Origin: Variovorax sp. WS11
GTDB lineage: Bacteria; Pseudomonadota; Gammaproteobacteria; Burkholderiales; Burkholderiaceae_C
Direction of reading: 5' to 3'
Assembly (NCBI RefSeq): GCF_010499245.1
Contig: NZ_JAAGOW010000001.1
Location: 3,348,001-3,412,000, forward strand
DNA length: 64,000 nt
In this document: positions 1 to 7,987 of the stretch, one piece after another
How positions within the stretch are numbered: position 1 is the first letter of the stretch
How the letters are laid out: every line of letters starts with the position of its first letter
The notes under the pieces: generated by a model
The model's input: the letters and a program-made list of their open reading frames with translations, nothing else
Told to the model about the DNA's origin: nothing
Database searches by the model: none
Made by a program: the position numbers and the translations under genes

Positions 1-655
1 GGACCTCCTCCATCGCGGCGGCCACCTCGGCGTCGCTCATCCAGGTGGTCTCGGCCGGCGAGTCGGGCGTGAAGTTGTCGCCCGAGAGGTTGAGCTTGAT
101 CGAGTCGACGCCGTACTTGAGGAACATGCGCACGACCTTGCGCATCTCGTCCGCGCAGTTCACGTTGACGCCGAAGCTGAACTCGGGGAAGGGCAGGTGC
201 GGCAGGGTCTCGTCGCCCAGGCCGCCGGGGACGGTGATCTCCTGGCTCGCGGCCAGGTAGCGCGGGCCGGGGATCTGGCCGGCGTTGATGGCGTTGCGGA
301 TCACCACGTCCAGCCGCGGCTTGGCGCAGGCGGCGCCGACGCAGGAGGTGAAGCCGGCTTCGAGGTAGCGCCTGGCGACCTTGGCGCACCACAGCACGTG
401 TTCCTCCAGCGGCATGCGCTGGATCGCCGAGAGCGTGGCCGCGTCGTTCCAGGAGAAGTGCGTGTGGGCCTCGCACATGCCCGGCATCAGCGTGGCGCCG
501 GCGCCGTCGACCACCATCGCGCCGCCGGGTGCGATCGGCGCGGTGCTGCGGCCCACCTGGCGGATGCGGTTGCCGCGCACCAGCACGCTGCCCGTGTAGG
601 GGTTCTGGCCGGTGCCGTCGAGAATGCGGACGTTGGTGAAGACGACATCGCTCAT
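1..655 (-). CDS. Amidohydrolase family protein (partial, C-terminus beyond window)
   Basis: Minus-strand reading from an ATG at 655 runs open to base 1, giving the first 218 residues. The N-terminus opens with the usual small beta domain, then a metal-binding HTH motif in a GMCEAHTHFSWND context, as in metal-dependent TIM-barrel amidohydrolases. It is a clear paralogue of the next gene upstream, sharing blocks such as LAASQEITVPGGLGD. An AGGAG lies six bases before the ATG, nine bases after the neighbour's stop, so the two are co-transcribed. Probable role: hydrolysis of a cyclic amide or ester in a catabolic pathway; substrate unknown. Confidence 0.85.
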   Translation of the reverse strand, partial: MSDVVFTNVRILDGTGQNPYTGSVLVRGNRIRQVGRSTAPIAPGGAMVVDGAGATLMPGMCEAHTHFSWNDAATLSAIQRMPLEEHVLWCAKVARRYLEAGFTSCVGAACAKPRLDVVIRNAINAGQIPGPRYLAASQEITVPGGLGDETLPHLPFPEFSFGVNVNCADEMRKVVRMFLKYGVDSIKLNLSGDNFTPDSPAETTWMSDAEVAAAMEEV

Positions 656-664
656 GAACTTCTC

Positions 665-1954
665 CTAGGCGGCCCAGCGTGTCATGTGGGACCGCCGCAC
701 GGGCGGCGCACGGTGGAACTCCCCATCCTTCATCACCGCCAGGATCCGCGTCTTGTCCTGCAGCACCGTGATGTCCGCCAGCGGATCGCCGTCGACCAGC
801 AGCAGGTCGGCCAGGTACCCTTCGCGCACGTAGCCCAGCACCTTGCCCATGCGCATCATCGGCCCGCCCCACGCGGTAGCCGACAGCAGCGCCTCCATCG
901 TGCTCATCCCCACGTACTTGACGAAGTACTCCAGGTCTTTCGCATTGGTCCCATGCGGCGTCCACGCAAAGCCGTAGTCGCCACCCGGCAGGATGCGAAT
1001 GCCCCGCTTGCGCATCGCCCGCATGCTCTCGACGGCGGCCTCCAGTTCGCGGTGGTAGCCCATGCGCCGCGTCACCTCCGGCGTCAGCCCCCATTCGCTC
1101 GCGTGGTGGCAGGTGTTGATCAGCCAGGCCAGGCCCGGTGCGATGAAGTGCTCGAACTTGTGTTCCTCGAGCAGGTCCAGTGCCTCTTCGTCGGTGAAGC
1201 TGGCGTGGTAGATCACCTCGATGCCCTGCTTCACGCACTGCTTGATCGACCAGGTCGAGCGCGCATGCGCCGCCACCCGCTTGCCCCAGGCCTTGGCCTC
1301 CTGCACGCACACCGTGACCTCTTCCTCGGTGAACTGGCTCATCTCGCTGGGCATGCCGGTGATCGACTCGCCCGAGAGATTGATCTTCAGCGAATCGACG
1401 CCGTACTTGGCGAACATCCGCACGCAGCGGCGCATTTCCTCGGCGCCGCTCACCACCGCGCCGAAGGCGAACTCGGGCTGCGGCAGGTGCGGCTGCGTGG
1501 TGTCGCCCAGGCCGCCGGGCACGGTGATTTCCTGGCTGGCCGCGAGGTAGCGCGGGCCGACGATGGTGCCGTCGTTGATTGCGTTGCGGATCACCACGTC
1601 CAGCCGCGGCTTGGCTGCCGCGGCGCCGACGCAGCTGGTCCAGCCCATGTCCAAATAGCGCTTCGCGACCTCGGCGCACCACAGGATGTGCTCCTCCGGC
1701 GGCATGCGCTGGATGGCGTCCAGGCTGGGCTGATCGTTCCAGGAGAAGTGCGTGTGCGCCTCCACCATGCCGGGCATCAGGAAGGCGCCGGCGCCGTCGA
1801 TCAGCTGCGCGCCCATCACCGGCGCCGCGTGCTGGCCGTAGCCCGTCTTGACGACGCGCGCGATGCGCTTGCCCTGCACCAGCACGTCGCCGGTGAAGGG
1901 CGCTTCGCCGCCGCCGTCGAAGATGCGGACGTTGGTGAACATCACATCGGCCAT
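665..1954 (-). CDS. Amidohydrolase family protein
   Basis: A 429-residue metal-dependent hydrolase of the amidohydrolase superfamily. Visible metal-site candidates are His67 and His69 (EAHTHFSW), Lys190 (SLKINLSGE, a candidate carbamylated lysine), His230, His250, and the Asp in PGGDYGFAW near the C-terminus; the spacing fits a TIM barrel with a binuclear site. Full family length. It lies four bases after the alpha/beta hydrolase stop and nine before its own paralogue, so it sits mid-operon. The presence of an FAH hydrolase and an alpha/beta hydrolase in the same operon suggests stepwise ring or side-chain hydrolysis. The substrate cannot be read from sequence. Confidence 0.87.
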   Translation of the reverse strand: MADVMFTNVRIFDGGGEAPFTGDVLVQGKRIARVVKTGYGQHAAPVMGAQLIDGAGAFLMPGMVEAHTHFSWNDQPSLDAIQRMPPEEHILWCAEVAKRYLDMGWTSCVGAAAAKPRLDVVIRNAINDGTIVGPRYLAASQEITVPGGLGDTTQPHLPQPEFAFGAVVSGAEEMRRCVRMFAKYGVDSLKINLSGESITGMPSEMSQFTEEEVTVCVQEAKAWGKRVAAHARSTWSIKQCVKQGIEVIYHASFTDEEALDLLEEHKFEHFIAPGLAWLINTCHHASEWGLTPEVTRRMGYHRELEAAVESMRAMRKRGIRILPGGDYGFAWTPHGTNAKDLEYFVKYVGMSTMEALLSATAWGGPMMRMGKVLGYVREGYLADLLLVDGDPLADITVLQDKTRILAVMKDGEFHRAPPVRRSHMTRWAA

Positions 1955-1958
1955 CGGT

Positions 1959-2756
1959 TCAGCTCCTTGCGTGGGCGGCCAGGAAGTCGCTCAGCTCGCG
2001 CTGGCATTCCTCGGGTCGCTCGACCGGCGTCCAGTGGCCGCAGCGCGACAGGACCACCACGCGCTTGCTGGCCGCGTTGTACAGCCGGTCGGCCATGGCG
2101 CGCACCGACTGCGGGGGCGCCACGCCGTCCTCGTCGCCGGTGACCAGCAGCACCGGCGCCTCGATGCGGTCCACCGCCGCGCCCTGCGCGCCGGCCAGGG
2201 CCTCGCAGCTGCGCGCGTAGGCCTCGCCGTCCTGCCGCATCAGGCTCTCGCGCACGAAGGCGACGGCGAGCGGCAGGCGTCGGCGCGTGTCGGCGGAGAT
2301 CGCAGCCTGGAGCAGCCCTTGCGTGATCTCGTGCATGCCGGCCGCGCCCTCGCGGGCCTTGGCGGCGCGCGCCTTCATCGCCGTGCGCGCGGCATCCGGC
2401 GGCGCGATCAGTGGGCCGAAGAGTGCCACGCTGGCCACCAGCTTCGGATGCGCAGCGGCGATGTGCTGGCAGACGATGGTGCCCATCGAATGCCCCACCC
2501 AGTGGGCGCGCGCGATGCCCAGGCGATCGCAGACGCGCAGCAGCGCCTCCACGTAGCGCTCGATCGAGAGCTCGCCCTCGGCCCGCTGCGAACGGCCGCT
2601 GCCCGGCAGGTCCACGCGCACCACGTGGTGCCGCGCCAGCGCCGGCATCAGCGGCGTGAAGCTGTTGGAGCTGCCGCCCAGGCCGTGCACGCAGACCACA
2701 TCCGGGCCATCCCCTTCGTCTTCCACCGCGACACGGTCGATCAGTTGGAATGACAT
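1959..2756 (-). CDS. Alpha/beta fold hydrolase
   Basis: A 265-residue soluble alpha/beta hydrolase. The oxyanion-hole strand HGLGGSSNSF, the nucleophile elbow GHSMG (Ser), the acid region VTGDEDGVAPP and the terminal His in CGHWTPVERPEE make a complete catalytic triad. This arrangement is typical of C-C bond hydrolases, enol-lactonases and small esterases. It is placed between the FAH-family gene and the amidohydrolases with gaps of only 12 and 4 bases, so all are probably made from one message. Specific substrate unknown; 3-oxoadipate enol-lactonase-like or meta-cleavage hydrolase-like activities are both possible. Confidence 0.88.
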   Translation of the reverse strand: MSFQLIDRVAVEDEGDGPDVVCVHGLGGSSNSFTPLMPALARHHVVRVDLPGSGRSQRAEGELSIERYVEALLRVCDRLGIARAHWVGHSMGTIVCQHIAAAHPKLVASVALFGPLIAPPDAARTAMKARAAKAREGAAGMHEITQGLLQAAISADTRRRLPLAVAFVRESLMRQDGEAYARSCEALAGAQGAAVDRIEAPVLLVTGDEDGVAPPQSVRAMADRLYNAASKRVVVLSRCGHWTPVERPEECQRELSDFLAAHARS

Positions 2757-2768
2757 CGTCGGATCGGC

Positions 2769-3635
2769 CTACTCGAAGGGGTTCTCGATGACGCCCACGC
2801 CATCGACCTCGATGCGCACCACGTCGCCGGACTTCAGCCACTGCGGCGGCGTCTGCCCCATGCCCACGCCGGCCGGCGTGCCGGTGGCGATCACGTCGCC
2901 CGGATACAGGGTGATGCCGCGCGAGCAGGTCTCGATCAGCGTGGGGATGTCGAAGATCATGTCCTTCGTCTGGCCGTCCTGGCGCAGCGCGCCGTTGACC
3001 CAGCCGCGCACGCGGGTGGCGCGGCCGTCGAGTTCGTCGCCCGTGACGATCCACGGCCCCATCGGGCAGAAGGTGTCGAAGCTCTTGCCCAGCTCCCATT
3101 GCTGGTGGCGCATCTGCACGTCACGCGCGGTCACGTCGTTGACCACGGTGTAGCCGAACACATGGTCCATGGCGCGCGAGCGCGGGATGTCGCGCCCGCC
3201 GCGGCCGATGACCACGGCCAGCTCCGACTCGTAGTCGATCTGCACCGAGGTGGCGGGCGAGGGCAGGCGCACCACGTCGCGCGGGCCGACCACGCATTCG
3301 CCCAGCTTGCCGAAGACGATGGGCCACGGGTCGCTCTGCGGCATGGACTCGCGGAACACGGTGCCGGCGAGTTCGCTCGCATGCGCGCGGTAGTTGCGGC
3401 CGATGCAGAACAGGCTGCGCAGCGGGCGCGGCAGCGGTGAGCGCAGCGTGAGAACTTCGACCGGCAGCCGCGCGCCGGAAGGCGAGGGCAAGGGTTCGCC
3501 ACGCGCGAGCGCCTGGATCAAGGGCAGGGTGCCGAGCGAGGCGTCGCGCAGTGCGAGTGGCGTGGCTTCGCGCCCGTCGGCAGAGATCGTGCCCACGTGC
3601 TCGCGTCCACCCCAACTCCAGCTGGCCAAGCGCAT
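2769..3635 (-). CDS. Fumarylacetoacetate hydrolase family protein
   Basis: A 288-residue FAH-family protein. The C-terminal catalytic domain begins at FCIGRNYRAHASE and holds the metal-binding acidic block DYESELAVVIG followed by NDVTARD and GTPAGVGMGQ, all hallmarks of the family (fumarylpyruvate, 2-hydroxyhepta-2,4-dienedioate or acylpyruvate hydrolase type). It is the first gene of the minus-strand operon and faces the TetR gene across a shared regulatory region. Such enzymes usually cleave a C-C bond in a late ring-fission product. The exact substrate is inference only. Confidence 0.9.
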   Translation of the reverse strand: MRLASWSWGGREHVGTISADGREATPLALRDASLGTLPLIQALARGEPLPSPSGARLPVEVLTLRSPLPRPLRSLFCIGRNYRAHASELAGTVFRESMPQSDPWPIVFGKLGECVVGPRDVVRLPSPATSVQIDYESELAVVIGRGGRDIPRSRAMDHVFGYTVVNDVTARDVQMRHQQWELGKSFDTFCPMGPWIVTGDELDGRATRVRGWVNGALRQDGQTKDMIFDIPTLIETCSRGITLYPGDVIATGTPAGVGMGQTPPQWLKSGDVVRIEVDGVGVIENPFE

Positions 3636-3708
3636 CGCCTTTGTCTCCGTCTCGTCTCGTGGTCATTGCCGCTCGTGCCGGCCGCCGCGAGATCAGGGAA
3701 CTGTCGTT

Positions 3709-3728
3709 TTTGAGACTTGCGTCTCAAA
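3709..3728. promoter_or_regulatory. Perfect palindrome, candidate TetR operator
   Basis: TTTGAGAC-TTGC-GTCTCAAA is an exact 8-bp inverted repeat with a 4-base centre. It lies between the divergent FAH and TetR genes, just downstream of the predicted start point for the FAH operon, where a bound TetR dimer would block transcription. Regulator identity is inferred from adjacency. Confidence 0.62.
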
Positions 3729-3741
3729 TCGGGATCGGTGC

Positions 3742-3771
3742 ATCATACGTGCCGACCTCGGATTTTCACAA
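3742..3771 (-). promoter_or_regulatory. Candidate sigma70 promoter of the FAH-amidohydrolase operon
   Basis: Read on the minus strand, TTGTGA (3766-3771), an 18-base spacer and TATGAT (3742-3747) match the -35 and -10 consensus well. The predicted start lies near 3734, directly ahead of the palindrome at 3709-3728. Confidence 0.5.
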
Positions 3772-3806
3772 GCAAGCCCGGCCCTTCGGCACTCCGTAAT
3801 AACCCC

Positions 3807-4517
3807 ATGGCGCGACTGAAGCACAAGCTGAGCGAACCGCCGGTGCCGCCCGAGCGCGGCGTCAAGGCGGCCACCTTCAAGCTGTTGCTCGACACCGCCA
3901 TGGACATCATCCGGCAGAGCGGTCACATCCCGTCGGTGGCGGAGGCCGCGGCGCGCTCGAAGGTCTCGCGCGCCACCGCGTACCGATATTTCCCGAGCCG
4001 CAGCGCACTGGTCACCGCCGTCATCGACAGCTCGCTGGGGCCGGTGCGCAAGCTGGCTTCCGACAACCCCAGCGGCCGCGAGCGCGTGCACGAGCTGTTC
4101 CTGCAGACCTTCCCGCGCTTCAAGGAGTTCGAGGCGCAGCTGCGCGCCGCGGCGCAGCTGTCGCTCGAGCAGTGGGGGCTGGAGCGCGCCGGGCTGCTGG
4201 AGGAGGAGCCGTACCGGCGCGGGCACCGCGTGCGCATCCTCGAGCATGCGATCGAGCCGCTGGTGCCTCAGCTGCGGCCGGACGTGCGCAAGCGCCTGCA
4301 CCATGCCCTCTCGGTGGTCTACGGCATCGAGCCCTACGTGATCCTGAAGGACATCTGGGGCCTGCGCGATCGCGAAGTGGAGCGCACCGCGCTGTGGATG
4401 GCCGACGCGCTGATCGACGCGGCGCTGCGCGAATCGGAGCAGAAGCCCGCGCCGCGCGGCCGCCCGAAGCCGAACGGTGCACGGGTGCCGGCGGCGGCCG
4501 CCGCGAAGCGACGTTGA
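3807..4517 (+). CDS. TetR/AcrR family transcriptional regulator
   Basis: A 236-residue regulator. The N-terminal helix-turn-helix spans about residues 42-64 (SVAEAAARSKVSRATAYRYF), in the typical TetR position, followed by an alpha-helical ligand/dimer domain. The ATG at 3807 was preferred to an upstream non-ATG start because it places the HTH at normal distance from the N-terminus and keeps the operator palindrome outside the gene. It is divergent from the FAH-led operon and is probably its local repressor. The tail is rich in Pro, Arg and Ala. The ligand is unknown. Confidence 0.88.
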   Translation: MARLKHKLSEPPVPPERGVKAATFKLLLDTAMDIIRQSGHIPSVAEAAARSKVSRATAYRYFPSRSALVTAVIDSSLGPVRKLASDNPSGRERVHELFLQTFPRFKEFEAQLRAAAQLSLEQWGLERAGLLEEEPYRRGHRVRILEHAIEPLVPQLRPDVRKRLHHALSVVYGIEPYVILKDIWGLRDREVERTALWMADALIDAALRESEQKPAPRGRPKPNGARVPAAAAAKRR

Positions 4518-4552
4518 ATGCGGCCGAAGTTCGGCCGGAGTTGCGCCTGAAG

Positions 4553-5410
4553 ATGTCCGAAGCCACGCCACCGCCCGCCTGGTACGACGCGCAATACAAC
4601 AACCGCGCGCGCATTCCCGAGCATCCGGCCATCCTTGCGCACTGGGCCGAGGCCTCGGCCCGGGCCTACGAGCGACCGGGATGGGTGCTCGATCTCGCCT
4701 ACGGCGAAGACCGCAGCGAGCGCCTCGACGTGCTGCCTGCCGGGCGGCCCGGCGCACCGGTGCTGGTCTATATCCACGGCGGCTACTGGCGCGCGCTCGA
4801 CAAGCGCGACCAGAGCTTCGTGGCGCCGCCCTTCGCCGATGCGGGCGCGATGGTGGCGCTGGCCAACTACGCGCTGTGCCCCGCGGTCACGATCGAACAC
4901 ATCGTGCTGCAATTGGTGCGGGCCCTGGCCTGGGTTCATCGGAACGCGAGCGGGTATGGCGGCGAGCCCGGGCGCATCGTGGTGGCCGGCCATTCCGCCG
5001 GCGGGCACCTGGCGACGATGCTGCTGGCCTGCGACTGGAAGGCGGTCGCGCCGGATTTGCCTGCGGACCTCGTCAAATCGGCGCTGTCGATTTCCGGCCT
5101 GTACGAGCTCGAACCGCTGCGGCACGCGCCCTTCCTGGCCGCCGATATCGGCCTGACTGCTGCGACAGCGCTGCGGCTCAGCCCCGCGGGCATGCCCGCG
5201 CCTTTGCAGGGCTCGCTGGTGACAGTGGTCGGCGGCGATGAAAGCGAGGAGTTCCTTCGCCAGGTTGAGCTGATCGGACGTGCCTGGGGTCTGCGTGTCA
5301 CTGCGGCGGAACGCGTGCCCGCGCGCAACCACATGGATGTGCTGCACGAGCTCGCTGACCCGAGCTCGCGGACATACCGGCTCGCGCTGGAGCTGCTGGG
5401 CCTGGGGTGA
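4553..5410 (+). CDS. Alpha/beta hydrolase, arylformamidase-like
   Basis: A 285-residue serine hydrolase. The HGGYW oxyanion motif (residues 75-79), the GHSAG nucleophile elbow (Ser148), an Asp in VVGGDESEEF and a His in ARNHMDVLHEL form the triad of the esterase/lipase and kynurenine-formamidase-like family. The ATG at 4553 was chosen because the longer open frame upstream only covers the TetR gene in another phase. It starts 35 bases after the TetR stop, so the two are probably co-transcribed. Real substrates could be formyl-kynurenine, carbamates or small esters. Confidence 0.82.
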   Translation: MSEATPPPAWYDAQYNNRARIPEHPAILAHWAEASARAYERPGWVLDLAYGEDRSERLDVLPAGRPGAPVLVYIHGGYWRALDKRDQSFVAPPFADAGAMVALANYALCPAVTIEHIVLQLVRALAWVHRNASGYGGEPGRIVVAGHSAGGHLATMLLACDWKAVAPDLPADLVKSALSISGLYELEPLRHAPFLAADIGLTAATALRLSPAGMPAPLQGSLVTVVGGDESEEFLRQVELIGRAWGLRVTAAERVPARNHMDVLHELADPSSRTYRLALELLGLG

Positions 5411-5433
5411 TCGAGGGCATCTGATTTCGATAT

Positions 5434-5461
5434 TTGCGAATTTACGGGAATTTGGTACCCT
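5434..5461 (+). promoter_or_regulatory. Possible promoter giving a leaderless HTH-PIN transcript
   Basis: TTGCGA, a 16-base spacer and TACCCT sit directly before the ATG at 5468. The -10 match is weak. If used, transcription would start at or next to the ATG, giving a leaderless mRNA; no Shine-Dalgarno sequence is visible, which agrees. The spacer holds a repeated GAATTT that could be an autoregulatory site. Confidence 0.33.
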
Positions 5462-5467
5462 CATCCC

Positions 5468-6160
5468 ATGACGACCCTGAAAGCGCCCGGCAACGCAGGA
5501 GCGAAGCACACCACGGCACAACCAGTACCAGGTAGGCCCCATATCGGCACCCTGGAGTCCGCTGTGCTTGAAGCGCTCAAGAGCTCTCAGCGAACGGCAA
5601 AGCGAGGGCCGCCGAGCGCGGCCCGAAAGTCCATGCAGACGGGCCTATCGCGCAGCAAGGCGACCACCATCCGAGAGGCCCTGCATCGTGGCCAGCAAAG
5701 CCACCTTTTTCTAGAGGACCTCAAGAAGCAAGGCTTGCTCACTGTTCAGACGGTTCGGATCCGACCCAAGGGGGAACCAGATCGCCGCTTCGTTGTCGAG
5801 TATGCGGTCGACCCGCAAGAACCGACCGCCGTCATCCTTCGCGTCAGACCCGCGTCAACTGCTGAGCTCGGCGCCGAAAGTCCCGAAATGCTCACTACAC
5901 AGCAAGCCGCGGATCGGCTCAATGTGAGCAGGCCCTACGTGGCTCGCCTTGCTGATGCGGGCACTTTCCAGGGCGTCGAGCGAACGCAATCCGGCCATCG
6001 CCGAATTCCACGGAAGGAAGTCGATCGGGTTCAAGGTGAAATGCGCGCTTCGCGCGAAGCTGCGTTCCTGGAAATGGACAGCATCACCACGGAACAGAGG
6101 GCGAGAGAGCTCAATGCCGCACGCGCCAAGCCCAAGCGTCCCTGGGTGAAGACCTCCTGA
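5468..6160 (+). CDS. HTH (excisionase/MerR-type) protein, antitoxin-like partner of a PIN gene
   Basis: A 230-residue protein. The first 135 residues show no motif I recognise, apart from a basic, Ser/Ala-rich N-terminus. From about residue 141, MLTTQQAADRLNVSRPYVAR starts a clear winged-helix DNA-binding module of the excisionase/antitoxin class, followed by SGHRRIPRKEV and a charged helical tail. The next gene, overlapping by one base, encodes a PIN domain, so this fits the DNA-binding antitoxin of a type II toxin-antitoxin pair. GC and codon use look less extreme than in neighbours, suggesting acquisition. The N-terminal extension is unusual for an antitoxin. Confidence 0.75.
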   Translation: MTTLKAPGNAGAKHTTAQPVPGRPHIGTLESAVLEALKSSQRTAKRGPPSAARKSMQTGLSRSKATTIREALHRGQQSHLFLEDLKKQGLLTVQTVRIRPKGEPDRRFVVEYAVDPQEPTAVILRVRPASTAELGAESPEMLTTQQAADRLNVSRPYVARLADAGTFQGVERTQSGHRRIPRKEVDRVQGEMRASREAAFLEMDSITTEQRARELNAARAKPKRPWVKTS

Positions 6161-6405
6161 TGGCGGCAGCCAGGCAGCGCGCGGCCTTGGTCGCGCCTGG
6201 GCGGGTGCCGCTGGTGTACCTGGATGCCAACGTCCTGATTCCCGAGTACCTGCGAAGTGTCTTCTTGGATCTTTCGCATGCGGGGCTCATTCAGGCGCAC
6301 TGGGGCAAGCAAGTCCTCGTCGAAGTTCGGCGAATTCTGTCCGCCTCGCACTGCAACCAGTTTGCCGCCAGCCTCGCTGCGGCCTGGGGCTTCACACGAG
6401 GATGA
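6160..6405 (+). pseudogene. PIN-domain toxin, truncated
   Basis: An 81-residue fragment. VPLVYLDANVLIPEYLRSVF followed by GLIQAHWGKQVLVEVRRIL matches the first half of PIN-domain ribonucleases: the first catalytic Asp in LDAN is present and the second-strand WS/WG block is recognisable. Family members are commonly 130-190 residues; here the frame leaves the family after about residue 58 and stops, losing the later catalytic acidic residues. The protein is therefore probably inactive as a nuclease. It overlaps the HTH gene by one base. A deletion of the 3' half, joining it to the tctA side, is the likely history. Confidence 0.7.
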
Positions 6406-6420
6406 CCAGAGCGTACTAGC

Positions 6421-6452
6421 CAAGGGCATGGCCGAGGCTGGCCCTTGATTTT
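6421..6452 (+). terminator. Hairpin after the PIN remnant
   Basis: CAAGGGC (6421-6427) pairs with GCCCTTG (6441-6447); the loop contains a further GGCC/GGCT pairing, and ATTTT follows. It lies between the plus-strand PIN remnant and the convergent tctA gene. A fair rho-independent terminator for the plus strand. Confidence 0.5.
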
Positions 6453-6462
6453 CGCGGCAAGG

Positions 6463-7974
6463 TCAATCCTCCACGAACGCCTCCTGCCGCTTCGCCTTGA
6501 TCGAAGGCAGCAGCACGATCCCCAGCAGCAGCGCCGCCGCGACCAGCAAGCCGGCCGACAGCGGCCGCGTCACGAACACGCTCCAGGTCCCGCGCGACAG
6601 CAGCAGCGCGCGGCGCAGGTTCTCTTCCATCATCGGCCCCAGGATGAAGCCCAGCAGCAGCGGCGCCGGCTCGGTGCGCAGCTTGAGGAAGAGGTAGCCG
6701 ATGAAGCCGAAGATCGCGACCATCCACACGTCGAAGGTGTTGTTGTTGGTCGAGTACACGCCGATCGCGCAGAACAGCACGATGGCCGGGAACAGGAACT
6801 TGTAGGGCACCATCAGCAGCTTGATCCACATGCCGATCAGCGGCAGGTTCAGGATGATCAGCATCGCGTTGCCGATCCACATCGAGGCGATCAGGCCCCA
6901 GAACAGTTCCGGGTTGCTGGTCATCACCTGCGGGCCGGGCTGGATGTTGTGGATGGTCATCGCGCCGACCATCAGCGCCATCACGGCGTTGGGCGGGATG
7001 CCCAGCGTCAGCAGCGGGATGAAGGAAGTCTGCGCGCCGGCGTTGTTCGCCGATTCGGGCGAGGCCACGCCGCGGATGTTGCCCTTGCCGAAGGCGATTT
7101 CGCCGGGGCGCATCTTGATCTTCTTCTCGAGCGCATAGGCCGCGAAGGCCGCCAGCAGCGCGCCGCCGCCAGGCAGGATGCCCAGCGCCGAGCCCAGCGT
7201 GGTGCCGCGCAGCACCGCGGGCGCCATGTTCTTGAAGTCCTCCTTCGTCGGCCACAAGCCCTTGACCTTGTTGGTGAACACTTCTCGCTCGTCATCGGGC
7301 TGCGAGAGGTTGCCGATGATCTCGCCGTAGCCGAAAACGCCCATGGCGATCACCACGAAGCCGATGCCGTCGGTCAGCTCCGGGATGTCGAAGCTGAAGC
7401 GCGCCACGCCCGAGTTCACGTCGGTGCCGACGATGCCCAGCAGCAGGCCCAGAACGATCATCGCCACTGCCTTGAGCAGCGAGCCGGAAGCCAGCACCAC
7501 CGCGCCGATCAGGCCCAGGATCATCAGCGAGAAGTACTCGGCCGGGCCGAACTTGAAGGCCAGCTCGGTCAGCGGCGGCGCGAAGGCGGCCAGGATCAGC
7601 GTGCCCACGCAGCCGGCGAAGAAGGAGCCCAGGCCGGCCGCCGCGAGCGCGGGGCCGGCGCGGCCCTGCCTTGCCATCTGGTAGCCGTCGATACAAGTCA
7701 CCACCGAGGACGATTCCCCTGGCAGGTTGACCAGGATGGCGGTGGTGGAGCCGCCGTACTGGGCGCCGTAGTAGATGCCCGCCAGCATGATCAGCGCCGA
7801 CACCGGCGGCAGCGCGTAGGTCGCCGGCAGCAGCATGGCGATGGTGGCGACCGGGCCGATGCCCGGCAGCACGCCGATCAGCGTGCCCAGGATGCAGCCG
7901 ACCAGGCAATAGAGCAGGTTGGTGAAGGTGAAGGCGACGCCGAAGCCGGTCGCCAGGTTGTGGATCAGGTCCAT
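6463..7974 (-). CDS. tctA: Tripartite tricarboxylate transporter large permease, TctA family
   Basis: A 503-residue polytopic inner-membrane protein with about 11-12 hydrophobic segments. Family blocks include GVLPGIGPVATIAMLLP near residue 36, IYYGAQYGGSTTAILVNLPGE and GTDVNSGVARFSFDIPELTDG. It forms the transport pore of a TTT system driven by the ion gradient, working with TctB and a periplasmic TctC receptor. The ATG at 7974 opens directly into the first membrane segment and follows tctB by 13 bases. No tctC is adjacent; an orphan receptor lies at 24874. Confidence 0.93.
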   Translation of the reverse strand: MDLIHNLATGFGVAFTFTNLLYCLVGCILGTLIGVLPGIGPVATIAMLLPATYALPPVSALIMLAGIYYGAQYGGSTTAILVNLPGESSSVVTCIDGYQMARQGRAGPALAAAGLGSFFAGCVGTLILAAFAPPLTELAFKFGPAEYFSLMILGLIGAVVLASGSLLKAVAMIVLGLLLGIVGTDVNSGVARFSFDIPELTDGIGFVVIAMGVFGYGEIIGNLSQPDDEREVFTNKVKGLWPTKEDFKNMAPAVLRGTTLGSALGILPGGGALLAAFAAYALEKKIKMRPGEIAFGKGNIRGVASPESANNAGAQTSFIPLLTLGIPPNAVMALMVGAMTIHNIQPGPQVMTSNPELFWGLIASMWIGNAMLIILNLPLIGMWIKLLMVPYKFLFPAIVLFCAIGVYSTNNNTFDVWMVAIFGFIGYLFLKLRTEPAPLLLGFILGPMMEENLRRALLLSRGTWSVFVTRPLSAGLLVAAALLLGIVLLPSIKAKRQEAFVED

Positions 7975-7987
7975 GGCGTTCTCGTCC

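Noticed and set aside
197..2143. 648-codon plus-strand ORF opposite the amidohydrolases
   Set aside because: Composition is His/Ala/Arg-rich with no motif; it is the antisense shadow of two clear amidohydrolase genes in high-GC DNA.
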